The notes: generated by a model from the sequence alone, not told the origin. A stretch of DNA of 64,000 nucleotides from Pseudorhodobacter ferrugineus DSM 5888 (GCF_000420745.1 NZ_ATVN01000007.1:62001-126000); one strand, 5' to 3'. Shown: positions 54,072 to 64,000, counted from the stretch's first letter. A program made the numbers and translations.

Positions 54072-54884
54072 ATGAGTACAATTCTAGAGCGGATCAAAAC
54101 CTACAAGCTGGAGGAAGTCGCCGCCCGCAAAGCCACCAAATCGCTGGCCGACCTGCAGGCTTTGGCCAATGACGCCCCTGCCCCGCGCGGCTTTCACCAC
54201 GCCTTGCTAAATGCCGCCTCGACCGGATACGGCCTCATTGCCGAGATCAAAAAAGCCAGTCCTTCCAAAGGCTTGATCCGCCCCGACTTTGATCCGCCCG
54301 CCCTTGCCCGCGCGTATGAGGCAGGCGGTGCCACCTGCCTTTCGGTGCTGACAGATACGCCGTCTTTCCAAGGGGCCGACGAATTTTTGACCGCCGCCCA
54401 TGATGCAACCAACCTGCCCTGCCTGCGCAAGGACTTCATGTACGACCCCTATCAGGTGGTCGAGGCCCGCGCCCTATCGGCCGATTGTATCCTGATCATC
54501 ATGGCCTCTGTGTCCGACGCCCAAGCGCGCGAATTAGAGGATGCTGCGTTTGAACAAGGCATGGACGTGCTGATCGAGGTGCATGACGCCGCCGAATTGG
54601 ACCGCGCAGCCCTGTTGAAATCGCCGATGATCGGCATCAACAACCGCGATTTGCACAGCTTTGACATCACCTTGCAAACCACCCGCGATCTTGCGCGCCG
54701 CGTGCCCGCCGACCGGATGATCATTTCCGAATCCGGCCTGTTCACCCCCGACGACCTAGCCGATGTTGCCCGCTATGGCGCGCGCTGTTTCCTGATTGGG
54801 GAAAGCCTGATGCGCCAAGCGGATGTCGAAGCGGCCACCCGCGCTATTCTGGCGCAATCTGCCACAGTCCAAAGGGGGCTGTGA
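54072..54884 (+). CDS. trpC: Indole-3-glycerol-phosphate synthase
   Basis: 270 residues of TIM-barrel fold: [45 protein letters not shown] and [12 protein letters not shown] are conserved catalytic segments. Monofunctional, not fused to trpF. It starts at ATG 54072 behind AAAAAGAACGGCCAAAAG, with only a weak ribosome site. The next gene, moaC, begins at the base after its stop, so the tryptophan operon runs on into molybdenum-cofactor genes. Confidence 0.96.
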   Translation: MSTILERIKTYKLEEVAARKATKSLADLQALANDAPAPRGFHHALLNAASTGYGLIAEIKKASPSKGLIRPDFDPPALARAYEAGGATCLSVLTDTPSFQGADEFLTAAHDATNLPCLRKDFMYDPYQVVEARALSADCILIIMASVSDAQARELEDAAFEQGMDVLIEVHDAAELDRAALLKSPMIGINNRDLHSFDITLQTTRDLARRVPADRMIISESGLFTPDDLADVARYGARCFLIGESLMRQADVEAATRAILAQSATVQRGL

Positions 54885-55370
54885 ATGGCCGAAAACCCGC
54901 TCACCCATTTTGACGCCGCAGGCCATGCCCATATGGTCGATGTTTCGGCCAAACCTGTGACCGCGCGCATCGCCACGGCCCGCGCCGCCATCAAAATGGC
55001 CCCCGAAACGCTGGCCACAATAACAGATGGCCGCGCCGCCAAAGGTGATGTGCTGGGCGTCGCCCGCCTTGCAGGCATTATGGCGGCGAAAAAAACCGCC
55101 GACCTGATCCCGCTATGTCACCCCCTGCCCATCACCAAAGTCGCCATAGACCTGACCCCTGATCCAACGATTCCCGGTATCATAATCGAGGCGACGGTCA
55201 AAACCGGCGGTCAAACAGGGGTTGAAATGGAGGCCCTGACAGCCGTTTCCGTGGCCGCGCTGACCATCTATGACATGGTAAAAGCCATTGATAAGGCTAT
55301 GGAAATCACCTCGACCAAACTGATCCTAAAAGACGGCGGCAAGTCGGGGCGGTATGAGGCCGCTCCATGA
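54885..55370 (+). CDS. moaC: Cyclic pyranopterin monophosphate synthase
   Basis: Second half of the first step of molybdenum-cofactor synthesis, with MoaA. 161 residues: [25 protein letters not shown], the active-site segment [12 protein letters not shown], and [28 protein letters not shown] are all diagnostic. Directly follows trpC and overlaps moeA (ATGA). Confidence 0.96.
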   Translation: MAENPLTHFDAAGHAHMVDVSAKPVTARIATARAAIKMAPETLATITDGRAAKGDVLGVARLAGIMAAKKTADLIPLCHPLPITKVAIDLTPDPTIPGIIIEATVKTGGQTGVEMEALTAVSVAALTIYDMVKAIDKAMEITSTKLILKDGGKSGRYEAAP

Positions 55371-56533
55371 TTTCGGTCGCTGAAGCGCTGGCCTTGGTCT
55401 TTGATCTGGTCAAACCTTTGGACGTTGAAACCCTTGGTTTGGCACAGGCCAACGGTCGCTTTATGGCCACCCCCGCCACCGCCACCCGTGACCAACCGCC
55501 CTTTGCCGCCTCGGCGATGGATGGCTACGCCACCTGCGGCCCCACCGCGCCCGGTGCCGTGTTCACCGTGATGGGCGCGGCCAGCGCAGGCCACGCATGG
55601 AACGGCGCCCTTACAACGGGTGACGCGATCCGCATTTTCACCGGCGCGCCTATACCAAATGGTGCAACCCGCGTGGTGATCCAAGAGGATGTGACCCGCC
55701 AAGGCGACCAAATCACCCTGTCCCAAACCCTTGATGCCGCCACCCATATCCGCGCCCAAGGTCAGGATTTTCGCGCAGGCGACACGCTGTCGCCCCGCCT
55801 GCTCCGCCCCGCCGATATTGCCTTGCTCGCGGCGATGAACGTGGCGCAGGTGTCTGTTATCCGCAGACCCGTTGTCGCCATCATCGCCACGGGCGACGAA
55901 TTGGTGATGCCCGGTGAAATACCGCGCCCAGACCAAATTATCGCCTCCAACAGTTTCGCGCTCAAAGCGATGGTCGAAGACGCAGGCGGCATCGCACGCA
56001 TGCTGCCCATCGCACGCGATACCGAGGCGAGTTTGCGCACCGTCTTCGACCTTGCCGCAGGCGCGGACCTGATTGTCACCATCGGCGGCGCATCCGTAGG
56101 CGATCATGATCTGGTCGGCAAAGTGGCAGCCGATATGGGCATGGAACGCGCATTCTATAAAATCGCGATGCGCCCGGGCAAGCCGCTGATGGCGGGGCGG
56201 ATCAACGGCACACCAATGCTGGGCTTGCCTGGAAACCCAGTGTCTTCAATTGTTTGCGGCCATATCTTCATGTTACCGATGCTGCGCGCGATGCAGGGGT
56301 TGGGTGCCACGCCCCCCAAAATGCACCACGCGACGTTGGCCGCCCCATTGGCCGCGAACGGCCCGCGCGCCCATTATATGCGGGCGCGGGTTGACGGAGG
56401 GACAATTACCGCCTTTCCCGCACAGGACTCGGCGCTGTTGCAGGTCTTGTCGCAGGCCAACGCCTTGTTGCTGCGTCCCGTGGCCGATGGGCCGCGCACT
56501 ATTGGTGACACGGTCGAATACCTTCCGATTTAG
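55367..56533 (+). CDS. moeA: Molybdopterin molybdenumtransferase
   Basis: Inserts molybdenum into adenylated molybdopterin. 388 residues with [52 protein letters not shown], and the Mg/adenylate region [13 protein letters not shown], then [29 protein letters not shown]. Last gene of the trpGDC-moaC-moeA run; lexA follows after a 69-bp gap with its own promoter and SOS box. Confidence 0.96.
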   Translation: MISVAEALALVFDLVKPLDVETLGLAQANGRFMATPATATRDQPPFAASAMDGYATCGPTAPGAVFTVMGAASAGHAWNGALTTGDAIRIFTGAPIPNGATRVVIQEDVTRQGDQITLSQTLDAATHIRAQGQDFRAGDTLSPRLLRPADIALLAAMNVAQVSVIRRPVVAIIATGDELVMPGEIPRPDQIIASNSFALKAMVEDAGGIARMLPIARDTEASLRTVFDLAAGADLIVTIGGASVGDHDLVGKVAADMGMERAFYKIAMRPGKPLMAGRINGTPMLGLPGNPVSSIVCGHIFMLPMLRAMQGLGATPPKMHHATLAAPLAANGPRAHYMRARVDGGTITAFPAQDSALLQVLSQANALLLRPVADGPRTIGDTVEYLPI

Positions 56534-56542
56534 CCAAATCGC

Positions 56543-56571
56543 TTGACACAAACCAAGAACATGGGCAGAAC
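56543..56571 (+). promoter_or_regulatory. lexA promoter -35 and SOS box
   Basis: TTGACA (56543-56548) is a consensus -35. GAAC-n7-GAAC spans 56557-56571, exactly the alphaproteobacterial LexA operator (GTTC-n7-GTTC on the other strand). The operator covers the spacer and the expected -10 position, so bound LexA would block its own promoter. It lies 31 bases before the lexA start. Confidence 0.85.
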
Positions 56572-56602
56572 AGGCAGGCAACCTTTGGGAAGGGGATGGC
56601 CG

Positions 56603-57304
56603 ATGCTGACGCGCAAACAAATGGAACTGCTCGATTTTATCCGCACGCGGATGGATGCCGAGGGGGTTCCGCCCTCATTCGATGAGATGAAAGAGGCGCT
56701 TGATTTGCGGTCAAAATCCGGCATCCACCGCCTGATAACGGCACTAGAGGAACGCGGTTTTATCCGCCGCCTTGCCCACCGCGCCCGCGCGATTGAAATC
56801 GTGAAACTGCCCGAGGCGATGGAACGTCCTGGCTTTGCCCCCGCAGGCTTTACCCCCAAGGTTATCCAAGGCGACCGCGTGGCCCCGCCCAAGGGTGCGA
56901 TGGTGGTCGAACCCGTGCATGCGATGGAACTGCCTGTGATGGGCCGCATCGCCGCCGGTGTCCCGATTGAAGCGATCCAAGAGGTGTCGCACCACATTGC
57001 CGTTCCAGGATCGATGCTTTCCGGCAAGGGCCAGCATTACGCGCTTGAGGTCAAAGGCGATTCGATGATCGAGGCGGGGATCAATGACGGCGACATCGTC
57101 GTTATCCGTGAACAGACCACCGCAGAAAACGGCGATATCGTCGTGGCCTTGGTCGAAGATGCCGAGGCGACCTTGAAACGCTTTCGCCGCCGCGGCAGCA
57201 TGATAGCACTTGAGGCCGCAAATCCGGCCTATGAAACCCGTGTGCTGCCGGACCATCAGGTAAAAGTGCAAGGTCGGCTGGTCGGACTTATCCGCAGTTA
57301 CTGA
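56603..57304 (+). CDS. lexA: SOS repressor LexA
   Basis: 233 residues from ATG 56603 (AAGGGG upstream). N-terminal winged helix [54 protein letters not shown]; cleavage site Ala118-Gly119 in GRIAAGVP; catalytic dyad Ser154 (GDSMIEAG) and Lys192 (EATLKRF). It represses DNA-repair genes until RecA triggers self-cleavage. The upstream SOS box shows autoregulation. Confidence 0.97.
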   Translation: MLTRKQMELLDFIRTRMDAEGVPPSFDEMKEALDLRSKSGIHRLITALEERGFIRRLAHRARAIEIVKLPEAMERPGFAPAGFTPKVIQGDRVAPPKGAMVVEPVHAMELPVMGRIAAGVPIEAIQEVSHHIAVPGSMLSGKGQHYALEVKGDSMIEAGINDGDIVVIREQTTAENGDIVVALVEDAEATLKRFRRRGSMIALEAANPAYETRVLPDHQVKVQGRLVGLIRSY

Positions 57305-57325
57305 CGTGCAGTTACGGGCCTCTCG

Positions 57326-59458
57326 CTACTGATCGGGCACAGGGCCGCCACGATCGGGCGGGTTCGCCAGTTTTTGCAATTCAAACGCTGGGTTTGTTGG
57401 CCTCGCAGGGCCCGTCCATAACCTGTTTTGTGTCTTGGTCTTTGCCACCTTAAAACCGCCTGCCGCTTTCGGCCACAACGCCAAAGCACCGGTGCCACGC
57501 AACACGACCTCGTCAATTATCATGCACTGGGCAGGCCCTTGCGCGGCAAGCTTTGCCCCCACCACCACCAAATCCGCAATTTTGCAGGCTTCGGCCAGTT
57601 GCCCCTCGGCCGCTTTGCCTTTGATTTGCACAATGCGCCATCCCCCCGACTGAAACTGCCGCTGCTCGGGCGGCCCGTCAAACCCTGTCCGTGTCGCGGC
57701 GATCTGCTGGTCGGCAAGGTCGCCATCATTTTCCAACCATTGCTTGGCGATAAACCCCGCCCCTTTGGGTGCCGACAGCGCTCGCCCGTCGGCGCTTTCA
57801 ACCCCAACCAGCTTGCCGTCACTGCTGATCAGAATCGCTGGCCGCTCGGACATCCCCCACAGCGCAAAGGCCACCACGACCGGCACCAAACCTGCAAAAC
57901 GCCCATAACCTTGCCACAAAATAACCCAAAGCGCCCCCAGCGCCATAATGGGCAGCACAAACGGCGCAGGCGTTGGCACCGCGCGCACGGCCCCGTCCCA
58001 CCCTGCCACAGTGCCGGCCACCCCTAAAATCCATGCCGTCCCCTTGCCCATGACCCAAAGTGCCGGACCTTCCAGCCCCAAAGGCGCCAACACCCCCGCC
58101 AAAACCGCAGCAGGCATCACCGCAACCCCCATCACGGGCACCGCCAAGACATTGGCAATCAAACCATATCCCGCAACGCGGTTGAAATGCGCGGCCGCAA
58201 TCGGCGCCGTCGCAAACCCCGCCAAAAGCGATGTAAACACCACCGTAAACACGGGCATCACCCACGCCGGTATACGCCCATGCGGCACGCGGTCCCGCAG
58301 CGCGCCGTACCCCGCAATCAGCGCCACGGTGGCCGCAAATGACATCTGAAACCCCGGTTCCAACAAGGTTTCGGGCTGTGCCAGCAGCAAAACGCAAGCC
58401 GCCAACGCCACCGACCGCATCGACAAGGCACGGCGGTCAAACAGCACCGCCCCCAGTATAACCGCAACCATCACAAACGCCCGCTCGGTCGCCACATTCC
58501 CGCCCGACAGCGCCAGATACACCGCCCCCGCCGCCAAGGCGCAAACCGCCGCCAGCTTTTTCGAATTCACCCGCAGCGCCAAAACCGGCACCAAGGCCAG
58601 GCCATAGCGCATCGTGGCAAAGATAAATCCCGTCAGCAGCGCCATATGCAGCCCCGAAATTGCCAACAAATGCGCAAGGTTTGACGCGCGCAAATTGTCT
58701 TGCGCCGCACGGCTTATGCCCGCCCGATCACCTGTGACCAAAGCCGCCGCAAAGGCCCCGGGGTCGCCTGCAACCTGCGCTTCTACCCCTGCCCGTATCT
58801 GCGCGCGCACACGGTTAATCCATTGCGCATTTGCCGCCGCAGGTGCCAGCAACAAAACAGGCACCCGCGTATATCCAACGGCGCCGAGCTGATCAAAAAA
58901 CGCCATTCGCCGAAAATCAAACCCGCCCGGTTCCACAGGGCCATCGGGGGCGGACAGATGGGCGGTTGTCACCACCACCTGCCCTGGTGCGATGTCAAAA
59001 TACCCCTGTGTTCCATGCAGCGACACACGCACCCGCGCAGGCGTTCTGGCAGGCGACACCCCCGACAACACCACATTGTCCAGCGTCACCCGCAGCATAT
59101 CGGATTGCGAGCGATCAATCATCACCACCCGCCCTTCAACCGGCCCGTAATAGCGAAACGACAACACAGGGGCCGCAACCAGATGCGCCCGCGCCCCCGC
59201 GGCCAGAAGCCCTAAAACAACGCAGGCCACAGCAATCACCAGCGGGTGCAACCGCTCCGGCCCAAAGCGGTACAGCAACGCGGCCAAGGCCAGCACCGCC
59301 ACCATCACAGCATAAAACCAACCCTCCGGCTCCTCCGGCAGGTCAAACCACAGCGCCACGCCAACCGCAATCAGCACAGGCACCCAAGCAAACAGCCCGC
59401 CCCGCGCGGGCCCCAGCGCAATAAACGGCCTCTGGAACAGCGCCTGCACCCTGCCCAC
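57326..59458 (-). CDS. comEC: ComEC/Rec2-type competence DNA-uptake channel protein
   Basis: 710 residues. Order: two N-terminal helices, a DUF4131/OB-like segment (about 100-190, ending PDGPVEPGGFDFRRMAFFDQLGAVGY), then a competence domain of many helices (about 210-520: NLAHLLAISGLHMALLTGF ... LALSGGNVATERAFVMVAVI ... EPGFQMSFAATVALI). The C-terminal soluble part lacks a recognisable metallo-beta-lactamase domain. It would carry single-stranded DNA across the inner membrane. Facing lexA tail-to-tail and divergent from gltX. Confidence 0.88.
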   Translation of the reverse strand: MGRVQALFQRPFIALGPARGGLFAWVPVLIAVGVALWFDLPEEPEGWFYAVMVAVLALAALLYRFGPERLHPLVIAVACVVLGLLAAGARAHLVAAPVLSFRYYGPVEGRVVMIDRSQSDMLRVTLDNVVLSGVSPARTPARVRVSLHGTQGYFDIAPGQVVVTTAHLSAPDGPVEPGGFDFRRMAFFDQLGAVGYTRVPVLLLAPAAANAQWINRVRAQIRAGVEAQVAGDPGAFAAALVTGDRAGISRAAQDNLRASNLAHLLAISGLHMALLTGFIFATMRYGLALVPVLALRVNSKKLAAVCALAAGAVYLALSGGNVATERAFVMVAVILGAVLFDRRALSMRSVALAACVLLLAQPETLLEPGFQMSFAATVALIAGYGALRDRVPHGRIPAWVMPVFTVVFTSLLAGFATAPIAAAHFNRVAGYGLIANVLAVPVMGVAVMPAAVLAGVLAPLGLEGPALWVMGKGTAWILGVAGTVAGWDGAVRAVPTPAPFVLPIMALGALWVILWQGYGRFAGLVPVVVAFALWGMSERPAILISSDGKLVGVESADGRALSAPKGAGFIAKQWLENDGDLADQQIAATRTGFDGPPEQRQFQSGGWRIVQIKGKAAEGQLAEACKIADLVVVGAKLAAQGPAQCMIIDEVVLRGTGALALWPKAAGGFKVAKTKTQNRLWTGPARPTNPAFELQKLANPPDRGGPVPDQ

Positions 59459-59535
59459 CTTGTCACTCCTTGCGTGATTGCCTAGACACAGGCGCGACCC
59501 TACCGCACTCTTGGTTTCTGAAAGGTTAATTCCTC

Positions 59536-60942
59536 ATGCCCACGGACCGCCCCGTCATCACCCGTATCGCGCCCTCGCCCACGGGCTATATGCACATCGG
59601 AACGGCCAGAACCGCCTTGTTCAACTGGCTGTTTGCCCGTGGTCACGGCGGCAAATTCCTGTTGCGGATCGAGGACACCGACCGTGAACGGTCCACCCCC
59701 GAGGCCACTGCCGCGATCATCAAGGGCATGACATGGCTGGGTCTGGATTGGGACGGCGAGGCTGTCAGCCAGTTTGACCAAAAAGACCGCCATGCCGAGG
59801 TCGCCCATGAAATGCTGGCCCGTGGTGCCGCCTATAAGTGCTTTGCCAGCCAAGAAGAAATCGAGGCCTTCCGTCAAGCCGCGACCGAGGAAAAACGCTC
59901 CACCCTCTACCGCAGTCCGTGGCGCGATGCCGACCCCGCGACCTACCCCGACGCGCCCTATGTGATCCGCATGAAGGCCCCGCAAACCGGCGAAACGGTG
60001 ATTGAAGATGCCGTTCAAGGCACCGTCACCTTCCGCAACGACCTGCTCGATGACATGATCGTGCTGCGCTCGGACGGCACGCCAACCTATATGCTGGCCG
60101 TGGTCGTTGATGACCATGATATGGGCATCACCCATGTGATCCGCGGCGATGACCATCTTCAAAACGCCGCCCGTCAAACCATGGTCTATCAGGCGATGGG
60201 CTGGGACATTCCGGTTTGGGCCCATATCCCGCTGATTTTTGGTCCCGATGGCAAGAAACTGTCCAAACGCCACGGTGCCACTGGGGTCGAGGAATATCAG
60301 GTCATGGGCTACCCCGCCGCGGGCATGCGAAATTACCTGACGCGGCTGGGTTGGGCCCATGGTGATGACGAATTCTTTACGACTCAGCAGGCAAAAGAGT
60401 GGTTCAATCTTGAAGGAATCGGTCGCGCCCCTGCGCGGCTTGATTTCAAAAAACTGGAAAACCTATGTGGTCAGCATATCGCCGCCAGTGACGATGCTGC
60501 ACTGCTGCATGAATTAGAGGCATATTTGGCCGCCGCAGGCGCAACACCACTAACTGCCCCCCAACGTGACAGGATGTCACGCGCCATGTACTGCCTCAAA
60601 GATCGTGCAAAGAAATTCCCCGATCTTATTGAAAAAGCAGAATTTGCGCTGAATGCCCGCCCCGTTGAACCTGATGAGGCTTCGGCAAAATCACTAGACG
60701 CGGTATCCCGTGGTATACTGAAAGAATTGACGCCGCGCCTGCAAAATGTTACGTGGACCAAAGAAATGCTGGAGCCTGTTTTGACCGAAGTGGCCGCGAC
60801 CCACGGCATCGGTTTTGGAAAACTGGCAGCCCCTTTGCGCGCCGCCTTGGCTGGCCGCACGGCGACCCCCAGTGTGTATGATATGATGCTGGTTTTGGGT
60901 CAGACTGAGACGATCGCCCGACTGGAAGACGCGGCCGCGTAA
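59536..60942 (+). CDS. gltX: Glutamyl-tRNA synthetase
   Basis: 468-residue class I synthetase. HIGH-type motif [13 protein letters not shown] (His20-Gly22), KMSKS-type KKLSKRHGA (residues 240-248), and the Glu-tRNA catalytic stretch [13 protein letters not shown] are intact. The anticodon-binding helical domain fills residues ~320-468. Alphaproteobacteria often have two GluRS genes; whether this one charges tRNA-Gln as well cannot be read here. Divergent from comEC. Confidence 0.95.
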   Translation: MPTDRPVITRIAPSPTGYMHIGTARTALFNWLFARGHGGKFLLRIEDTDRERSTPEATAAIIKGMTWLGLDWDGEAVSQFDQKDRHAEVAHEMLARGAAYKCFASQEEIEAFRQAATEEKRSTLYRSPWRDADPATYPDAPYVIRMKAPQTGETVIEDAVQGTVTFRNDLLDDMIVLRSDGTPTYMLAVVVDDHDMGITHVIRGDDHLQNAARQTMVYQAMGWDIPVWAHIPLIFGPDGKKLSKRHGATGVEEYQVMGYPAAGMRNYLTRLGWAHGDDEFFTTQQAKEWFNLEGIGRAPARLDFKKLENLCGQHIAASDDAALLHELEAYLAAAGATPLTAPQRDRMSRAMYCLKDRAKKFPDLIEKAEFALNARPVEPDEASAKSLDAVSRGILKELTPRLQNVTWTKEMLEPVLTEVAATHGIGFGKLAAPLRAALAGRTATPSVYDMMLVLGQTETIARLEDAAA

Positions 60943-61040
60943 TTTTTGGCCCTCTCCTGTCGGGACCCGACCCCGCAAGGGATTACATAGTCAAGGCCCA
61001 CGCATCCAGCGGCGGGTCTCAACCGCAAGAGGGATGAATC

Positions 61041-62336
61041 ATGCCAAAATCGACCGGAACGGCTCAGCTTAAAGTTGGCGACAAAACGATCGACCTACCG
61101 ATCTACAGCCCGACCCTTGGGCCGGATGTCGTTGATATCGGCAAGCTTTATGCCCAGTCCGACATGTTCACCTATGATCCCGGCTTTACCTCAACCGCAG
61201 CTTGCGAAAGTGCCATCACCTATATCGACGGTGACAAGGGCGAACTTTTGCACCGTGGCTACCCGATTGACCAGCTGGCGCAGGACTCGCATTTCCTTGA
61301 AGTGTGTTACCTCTTGCTGTTCGGCGAGCTGCCAAACAAGGCCGAGATGATCGACTTTGAACAGCGCGTCACCAATCATACGATGGTGCATGAACAGATG
61401 CACAACTTCTTCCGCGGGTTCCGCCGTGACAGCCACCCAATGGCTACAATGGTGGGTGTGGTCGGTGCGATGTCGGCGTTTTACCATGACAGCCTTGACA
61501 TCAACGACCCGTGGCAGCGTGAAGTCGCCGCCATCCGCATGATCGCCAAGCTGCCGACGATTGCGGCGATGGCCTATAAATACTCGGTTGGTCAGCCCTT
61601 TGTTTATCCAAAGAATTCATTGGATTACGCGTCGAACTTCTTGCACATGTGCTTTGCCGTTCCCTGTGAGGAATATCAGGTGAACCCGATCCTGTCCAAG
61701 GCGATGGACCGGATCATGATGCTGCATGCCGACCACGAACAAAACGCCTCCACCTCGACCGTGCGACTGGCTGGCTCTTCGGGCGCGAACCCCTTTGCTT
61801 GTATCGCCGCTGGCATCGCCTGCCTTTGGGGCCCTGCCCATGGCGGCGCCAATCAGGCTTGTCTTGAAATGCTGCGCGAAATTGGCACTGTCGACCGTAT
61901 CCCCGAATACATCGCCCGCGCCAAGGACAAGGATGACCCCTTCCGCCTGATGGGCTTTGGCCACCGCGTCTATAAAAACTTTGACCCGCGCGCGACCGTG
62001 ATGAAGGAAAGTGCCGACGAAGTGTTGGAGTTGATGGGCATCCACAACAATCCAACCCTGCAAGTCGCCAAAGAATTGGAACGCATCGCTTTGGAGGATG
62101 ATTATTTCATCTCGAAAAAGCTCTATCCAAACGTCGATTTCTATTCCGGCATCATTTTGGATGCGATGGGCTTCCCGACCTCGATGTTCACGCCAATCTT
62201 TGCCTTGTCGCGCACGGTGGGCTGGATCTCGCAGTGGCGCGAAATGATCGGCGACCCGACCCAGAAAATCGGCCGCCCGCGCCAGCTTTATATCGGCGAG
62301 GCCCATCGCGACTATGTTCCGGTGGAAAAGCGCTGA
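61041..62336 (+). CDS. gltA: Citrate synthase (type II)
   Basis: TCA-cycle entry enzyme, 431 residues. Active-site His in [52 protein letters not shown] and [14 protein letters not shown], with the catalytic Asp in [11 protein letters not shown]. The N-terminal beta-rich extension ([52 protein letters not shown]) marks the hexameric, NADH-sensitive type. AGAGGGATGAATC ATG gives a fair ribosome site. A strong terminator follows. Confidence 0.97.
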   Translation: MPKSTGTAQLKVGDKTIDLPIYSPTLGPDVVDIGKLYAQSDMFTYDPGFTSTAACESAITYIDGDKGELLHRGYPIDQLAQDSHFLEVCYLLLFGELPNKAEMIDFEQRVTNHTMVHEQMHNFFRGFRRDSHPMATMVGVVGAMSAFYHDSLDINDPWQREVAAIRMIAKLPTIAAMAYKYSVGQPFVYPKNSLDYASNFLHMCFAVPCEEYQVNPILSKAMDRIMMLHADHEQNASTSTVRLAGSSGANPFACIAAGIACLWGPAHGGANQACLEMLREIGTVDRIPEYIARAKDKDDPFRLMGFGHRVYKNFDPRATVMKESADEVLELMGIHNNPTLQVAKELERIALEDDYFISKKLYPNVDFYSGIILDAMGFPTSMFTPIFALSRTVGWISQWREMIGDPTQKIGRPRQLYIGEAHRDYVPVEKR

Positions 62337-62347
62337 TCCGAAACAAA

Positions 62348-62377
62348 AACGGCGGCCCTTGGGGCCGCCGTTTTTTT
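62348..62377 (+). terminator. Terminator after gltA
   Basis: AACGGCGGCCC (62348-62358) pairs with GGGCCGCCGTT (62362-62372) around a TTG loop, followed by seven T. The T run reaches the stop of the convergent amidase gene, so both transcripts end here. Confidence 0.88.
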
Positions 62378-63245
62378 ATGTCCCGTCCATTCCGTTCAGC
62401 GCCGAATACAGCGCGGGCCTGCGGTCCCGGAAAATGCCCCAGGTGCGGCGCAACTCTGCCACAGCGTCCATATCGACAGTGGCCAAAACAACCTCCTCCG
62501 CATCCCTCCCCGCTTTGGCCAACAGTTGCCCTGTGTGGTCAGAGATAAACGACGACCCATAAAACGTCACATCCCGCCCCTCGGGGGCCACCTCGCGGCC
62601 AATCCGGTTTGATGCCAGCACCGGCACAATATTCGCCGCCGCATGCCCCCGCATGACCATTTCCCAATGGGGCTGGCTGTCGTAATCGGGGTTTGGTGGC
62701 TCGGACCCGATGGCCGTTGGGTACAGCAACATCTCCGCCCCTTGCAGCACCATCGACCGCGCCGCCTCGGCAAACCATTGGTCCCAGCAAATCTCCACGC
62801 CAATCCGCCCGAACGCCGTGTCCCAAACCCGAAATCCTGTGTCACCAGGGCTGAAATAATACTTCTCCTCATACCCCGGCCCCTGCGGAATATGGCTTTT
62901 GCGGTAATTCCCCAGCACCCGCCCATCGGCATCAATCATCGCCACGGAATTAAAATACGCCTGACCCGCCGCCTCAAAATACGACAGCGGCAAAACCACG
63001 CCCAATTCGCGCGCCAAATCGGCAAAACGGGCAATCAGCGGATGCCCCTGCATCGGCAGCGCCAGTTTGAAATATTCGGGCCGCTGCGTGATGCAAAAAT
63101 AAGGCGTCGCAAACAGTTCTTGGATCAAGATCACCTGCGCCCCTTGCCCCGCCGCGTCGCGCACCAAGGCTTCGGCCTTGTCGGCATTCGCGGGCAAATC
63201 CCAGCTACAGGCAAATTGAGTGGCGGCAAGGGTCGCATTGCGCAT
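62376..63245 (-). CDS. aguB: N-carbamoylputrescine amidase-like carbon-nitrogen hydrolase
   Basis: Nitrilase-superfamily amidase, 289 residues from ATG 63245 (GAGGA upstream); codons before it give non-family sequence. The Glu-Lys-Cys triad is Glu43 (ILIQELFATPYF), Lys116 (NYRKSHIPQGPGYEEKYYFSPGD) and Cys153 (GVEICWDQWFAEAAR). Sequence around residues 1-60 and 110-160 follows AguB, which turns N-carbamoylputrescine into putrescine. No agmatine deiminase (aguA) is in the window. Other carbamoyl-amino substrates remain possible. Confidence 0.87.
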   Translation of the reverse strand: MRNATLAATQFACSWDLPANADKAEALVRDAAGQGAQVILIQELFATPYFCITQRPEYFKLALPMQGHPLIARFADLARELGVVLPLSYFEAAGQAYFNSVAMIDADGRVLGNYRKSHIPQGPGYEEKYYFSPGDTGFRVWDTAFGRIGVEICWDQWFAEAARSMVLQGAEMLLYPTAIGSEPPNPDYDSQPHWEMVMRGHAAANIVPVLASNRIGREVAPEGRDVTFYGSSFISDHTGQLLAKAGRDAEEVVLATVDMDAVAELRRTWGIFRDRRPALYSALNGMDGT

Positions 63246-63366
63246 CGGCGTCTTCCTCATTGGCTCGCCCCATCTTGGCGCAAATCCGGTCCCAAGAACA
63301 AGGCCACTCGACATCGCAATGAACATCCCCCTAACCTGCGGTACAAGCCAACCACAGGAGCGCGCA

Positions 63367-63849
63367 TTGCCCCCATTTTATCCGCAGGGCCCTCAGGACA
63401 TACCGACCCGCGACCATTTGCTGTCCATGTCGGGGCTAGAGTTTATGCAAGCCGCGCTCAATGGCACCCAACCGCATGGCGCGCTGGTCGGTTTGATGAA
63501 CGGACGGTTGGCCCACGTCGAACTGGGCCGCGTTGTCTTTCACGCCACGCCGCAGTTTCCCCACACCAATCCGGTCGGCACGGTGCATGGCGGCTGGTAC
63601 GGTGCCATGCTTGACAGTGCTTTGGGCTGTGCCGTGATGACCACCGTGCCAAAGGGAAAGTGGTATACAACCTTGGAATATAAGGTAAATCTGACCCGCG
63701 CCTTGCCACTTGATGTCGATGTTGTCGTCGAAGGCATCGTCGATCATGCAGGCCGGACAACCGCCACCGCGCAAGCCACGATCAAGGGCAAATCAGATGG
63801 CAAACTTTACGCCACAGGCAGCACCACCTGCATTATATTGGCCGGTTAG
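63367..63849 (+). CDS. PaaI-type hotdog-fold thioesterase
   Basis: 160 residues with the PaaI thioesterase core: PQFPHTNPVGTVHGGWYGAMLDSALGCAVMTTVPKGKWYTTLEYKVNLTRAL, where the HGG segment positions the acyl-CoA. I chose TTG at 63367 because AGGAG lies six bases before it; an ATG at 63319 has no ribosome site and would overlap the promoter of the divergent amidase. It hydrolyses some acyl-CoA; substrate unknown. Confidence 0.82.
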   Translation: MPPFYPQGPQDIPTRDHLLSMSGLEFMQAALNGTQPHGALVGLMNGRLAHVELGRVVFHATPQFPHTNPVGTVHGGWYGAMLDSALGCAVMTTVPKGKWYTTLEYKVNLTRALPLDVDVVVEGIVDHAGRTTATAQATIKGKSDGKLYATGSTTCIILAG

Positions 63850-63910
63850 CCCCAACACATACCGGCCACAACGTCCCTGCGGCACGCCCTAAACCGAAAC
63901 GCGCGCCACC

Positions 63911-64000
63911 TTAGGGCTGGCGCAAATGCCCCGGCGCAATTTTGGGCCCAAGCTCCCATCGCGACCGCCCCGCAAGCACGCTTGGGTGAAAATGTTCCGA
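63911..64000 (-). CDS. C-terminal end of an unidentified gene (continues past the window)
   Basis: Reading the minus strand from the window edge, a frame with genome-like codon use gives SEHFHPSVLAGRSRWELGPKIAPGHLRQP and a TAA at 63911-63913. The tail is Pro/Gly/Arg-rich, as soluble protein ends often are. It would converge on the thioesterase gene, leaving a 61-bp gap. Family not recognisable from 29 residues. Confidence 0.4.
   Translation of the reverse strand, partial: SEHFHPSVLAGRSRWELGPKIAPGHLRQP

Noticed and set aside
57326-59458. Membrane-transporter alternatives for the comEC frame
   Set aside because: The LLAISGLHMAL and PGGFDFRR segments are specific for ComEC/Rec2, so transporter families were dropped.

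Overview
The window is a dense, GC-rich stretch of alphaproteobacterial chromosome that fits the Rhodobacteraceae (Roseobacter/Rhodobacter group). Supporting signs are the lptF-lptG-lptD-surA-pdxA-rsmA block, trpE separated from trpGDC by a yibQ-type gene, a DUF4167 gene beside prmC-prfA, two DUF1127 proteins, a GAAC-N7-GAAC SOS box before lexA, and a dispersed GC-hairpin/GAGTATTT repeat of a kind I associate with this family. Nearly all of it is housekeeping; I see no prophage, CRISPR array or intact insertion sequence.

Layout. 1-4.3 kb: end of an unidentified gene, metA, a lipoprotein hydrolase, ppk2 with a TetR regulator, and a small membrane protein. 4.4-7.3 kb (-): a polyamine-type ABC importer (ATPase, two permeases) without its binding protein. 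7.3-9.4 kb: a small unknown gene, a MocR regulator and a divergent DUF1127 gene. 9.4-11.2 kb: an AT-richer accessory island with a 63-residue acidic protein (-) and a two-gene operon (+) encoding a winged-helix regulator and a MASE1-like membrane protein. 11.2-19.5 kb: rplM-rpsI, an SseB-like protein, a divergent NhaA-like protein, capsule export genes kpsT-kpsE, DUF1127, holC and pepA.

19.7-34.4 kb: envelope assembly and cofactor genes (lptF, lptG, lptD, surA, pdxA, rsmA), DUF4167, prmC-prfA, DUF1499, agmatinase, an M20 amidohydrolase and mazG. 34.4-41.4 kb: a ferric-iron binding protein behind a palindromic candidate operator, a nucleoside hydrolase, a PhoR-type kinase, a receiver-like protein, the threonine catabolic pair kbl-tdh, a Xre-cupin regulator and tRNA-Pro(UGG).

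41.4-64 kb: DUF192 and a double cold-shock protein, pdxH, fabI with two LysE exporters, gpt, an aminotransferase, ppiD, trpE, yibQ, trpGDC-moaC-moeA, lexA, comEC, gltX, gltA, an N-carbamoylputrescine amidase, a thioesterase and the C-terminal end of an unknown gene.

Themes. LptF/LptG/LptD, SurA, PpiD and KpsT/KpsE all serve envelope biogenesis. SpeB, an AguB-like amidase and the Pot-type transporter point to active putrescine/polyamine metabolism. PdxA and PdxH frame PLP supply for the several PLP enzymes here. The best candidates for something new are the island at 9.8-11.2 kb, the dispersed repeat family, the NhaA-like protein lacking one active-site aspartate, Tdh lacking its structural-zinc cysteines, and a set of unexplained inverted and direct repeats upstream of or between genes.
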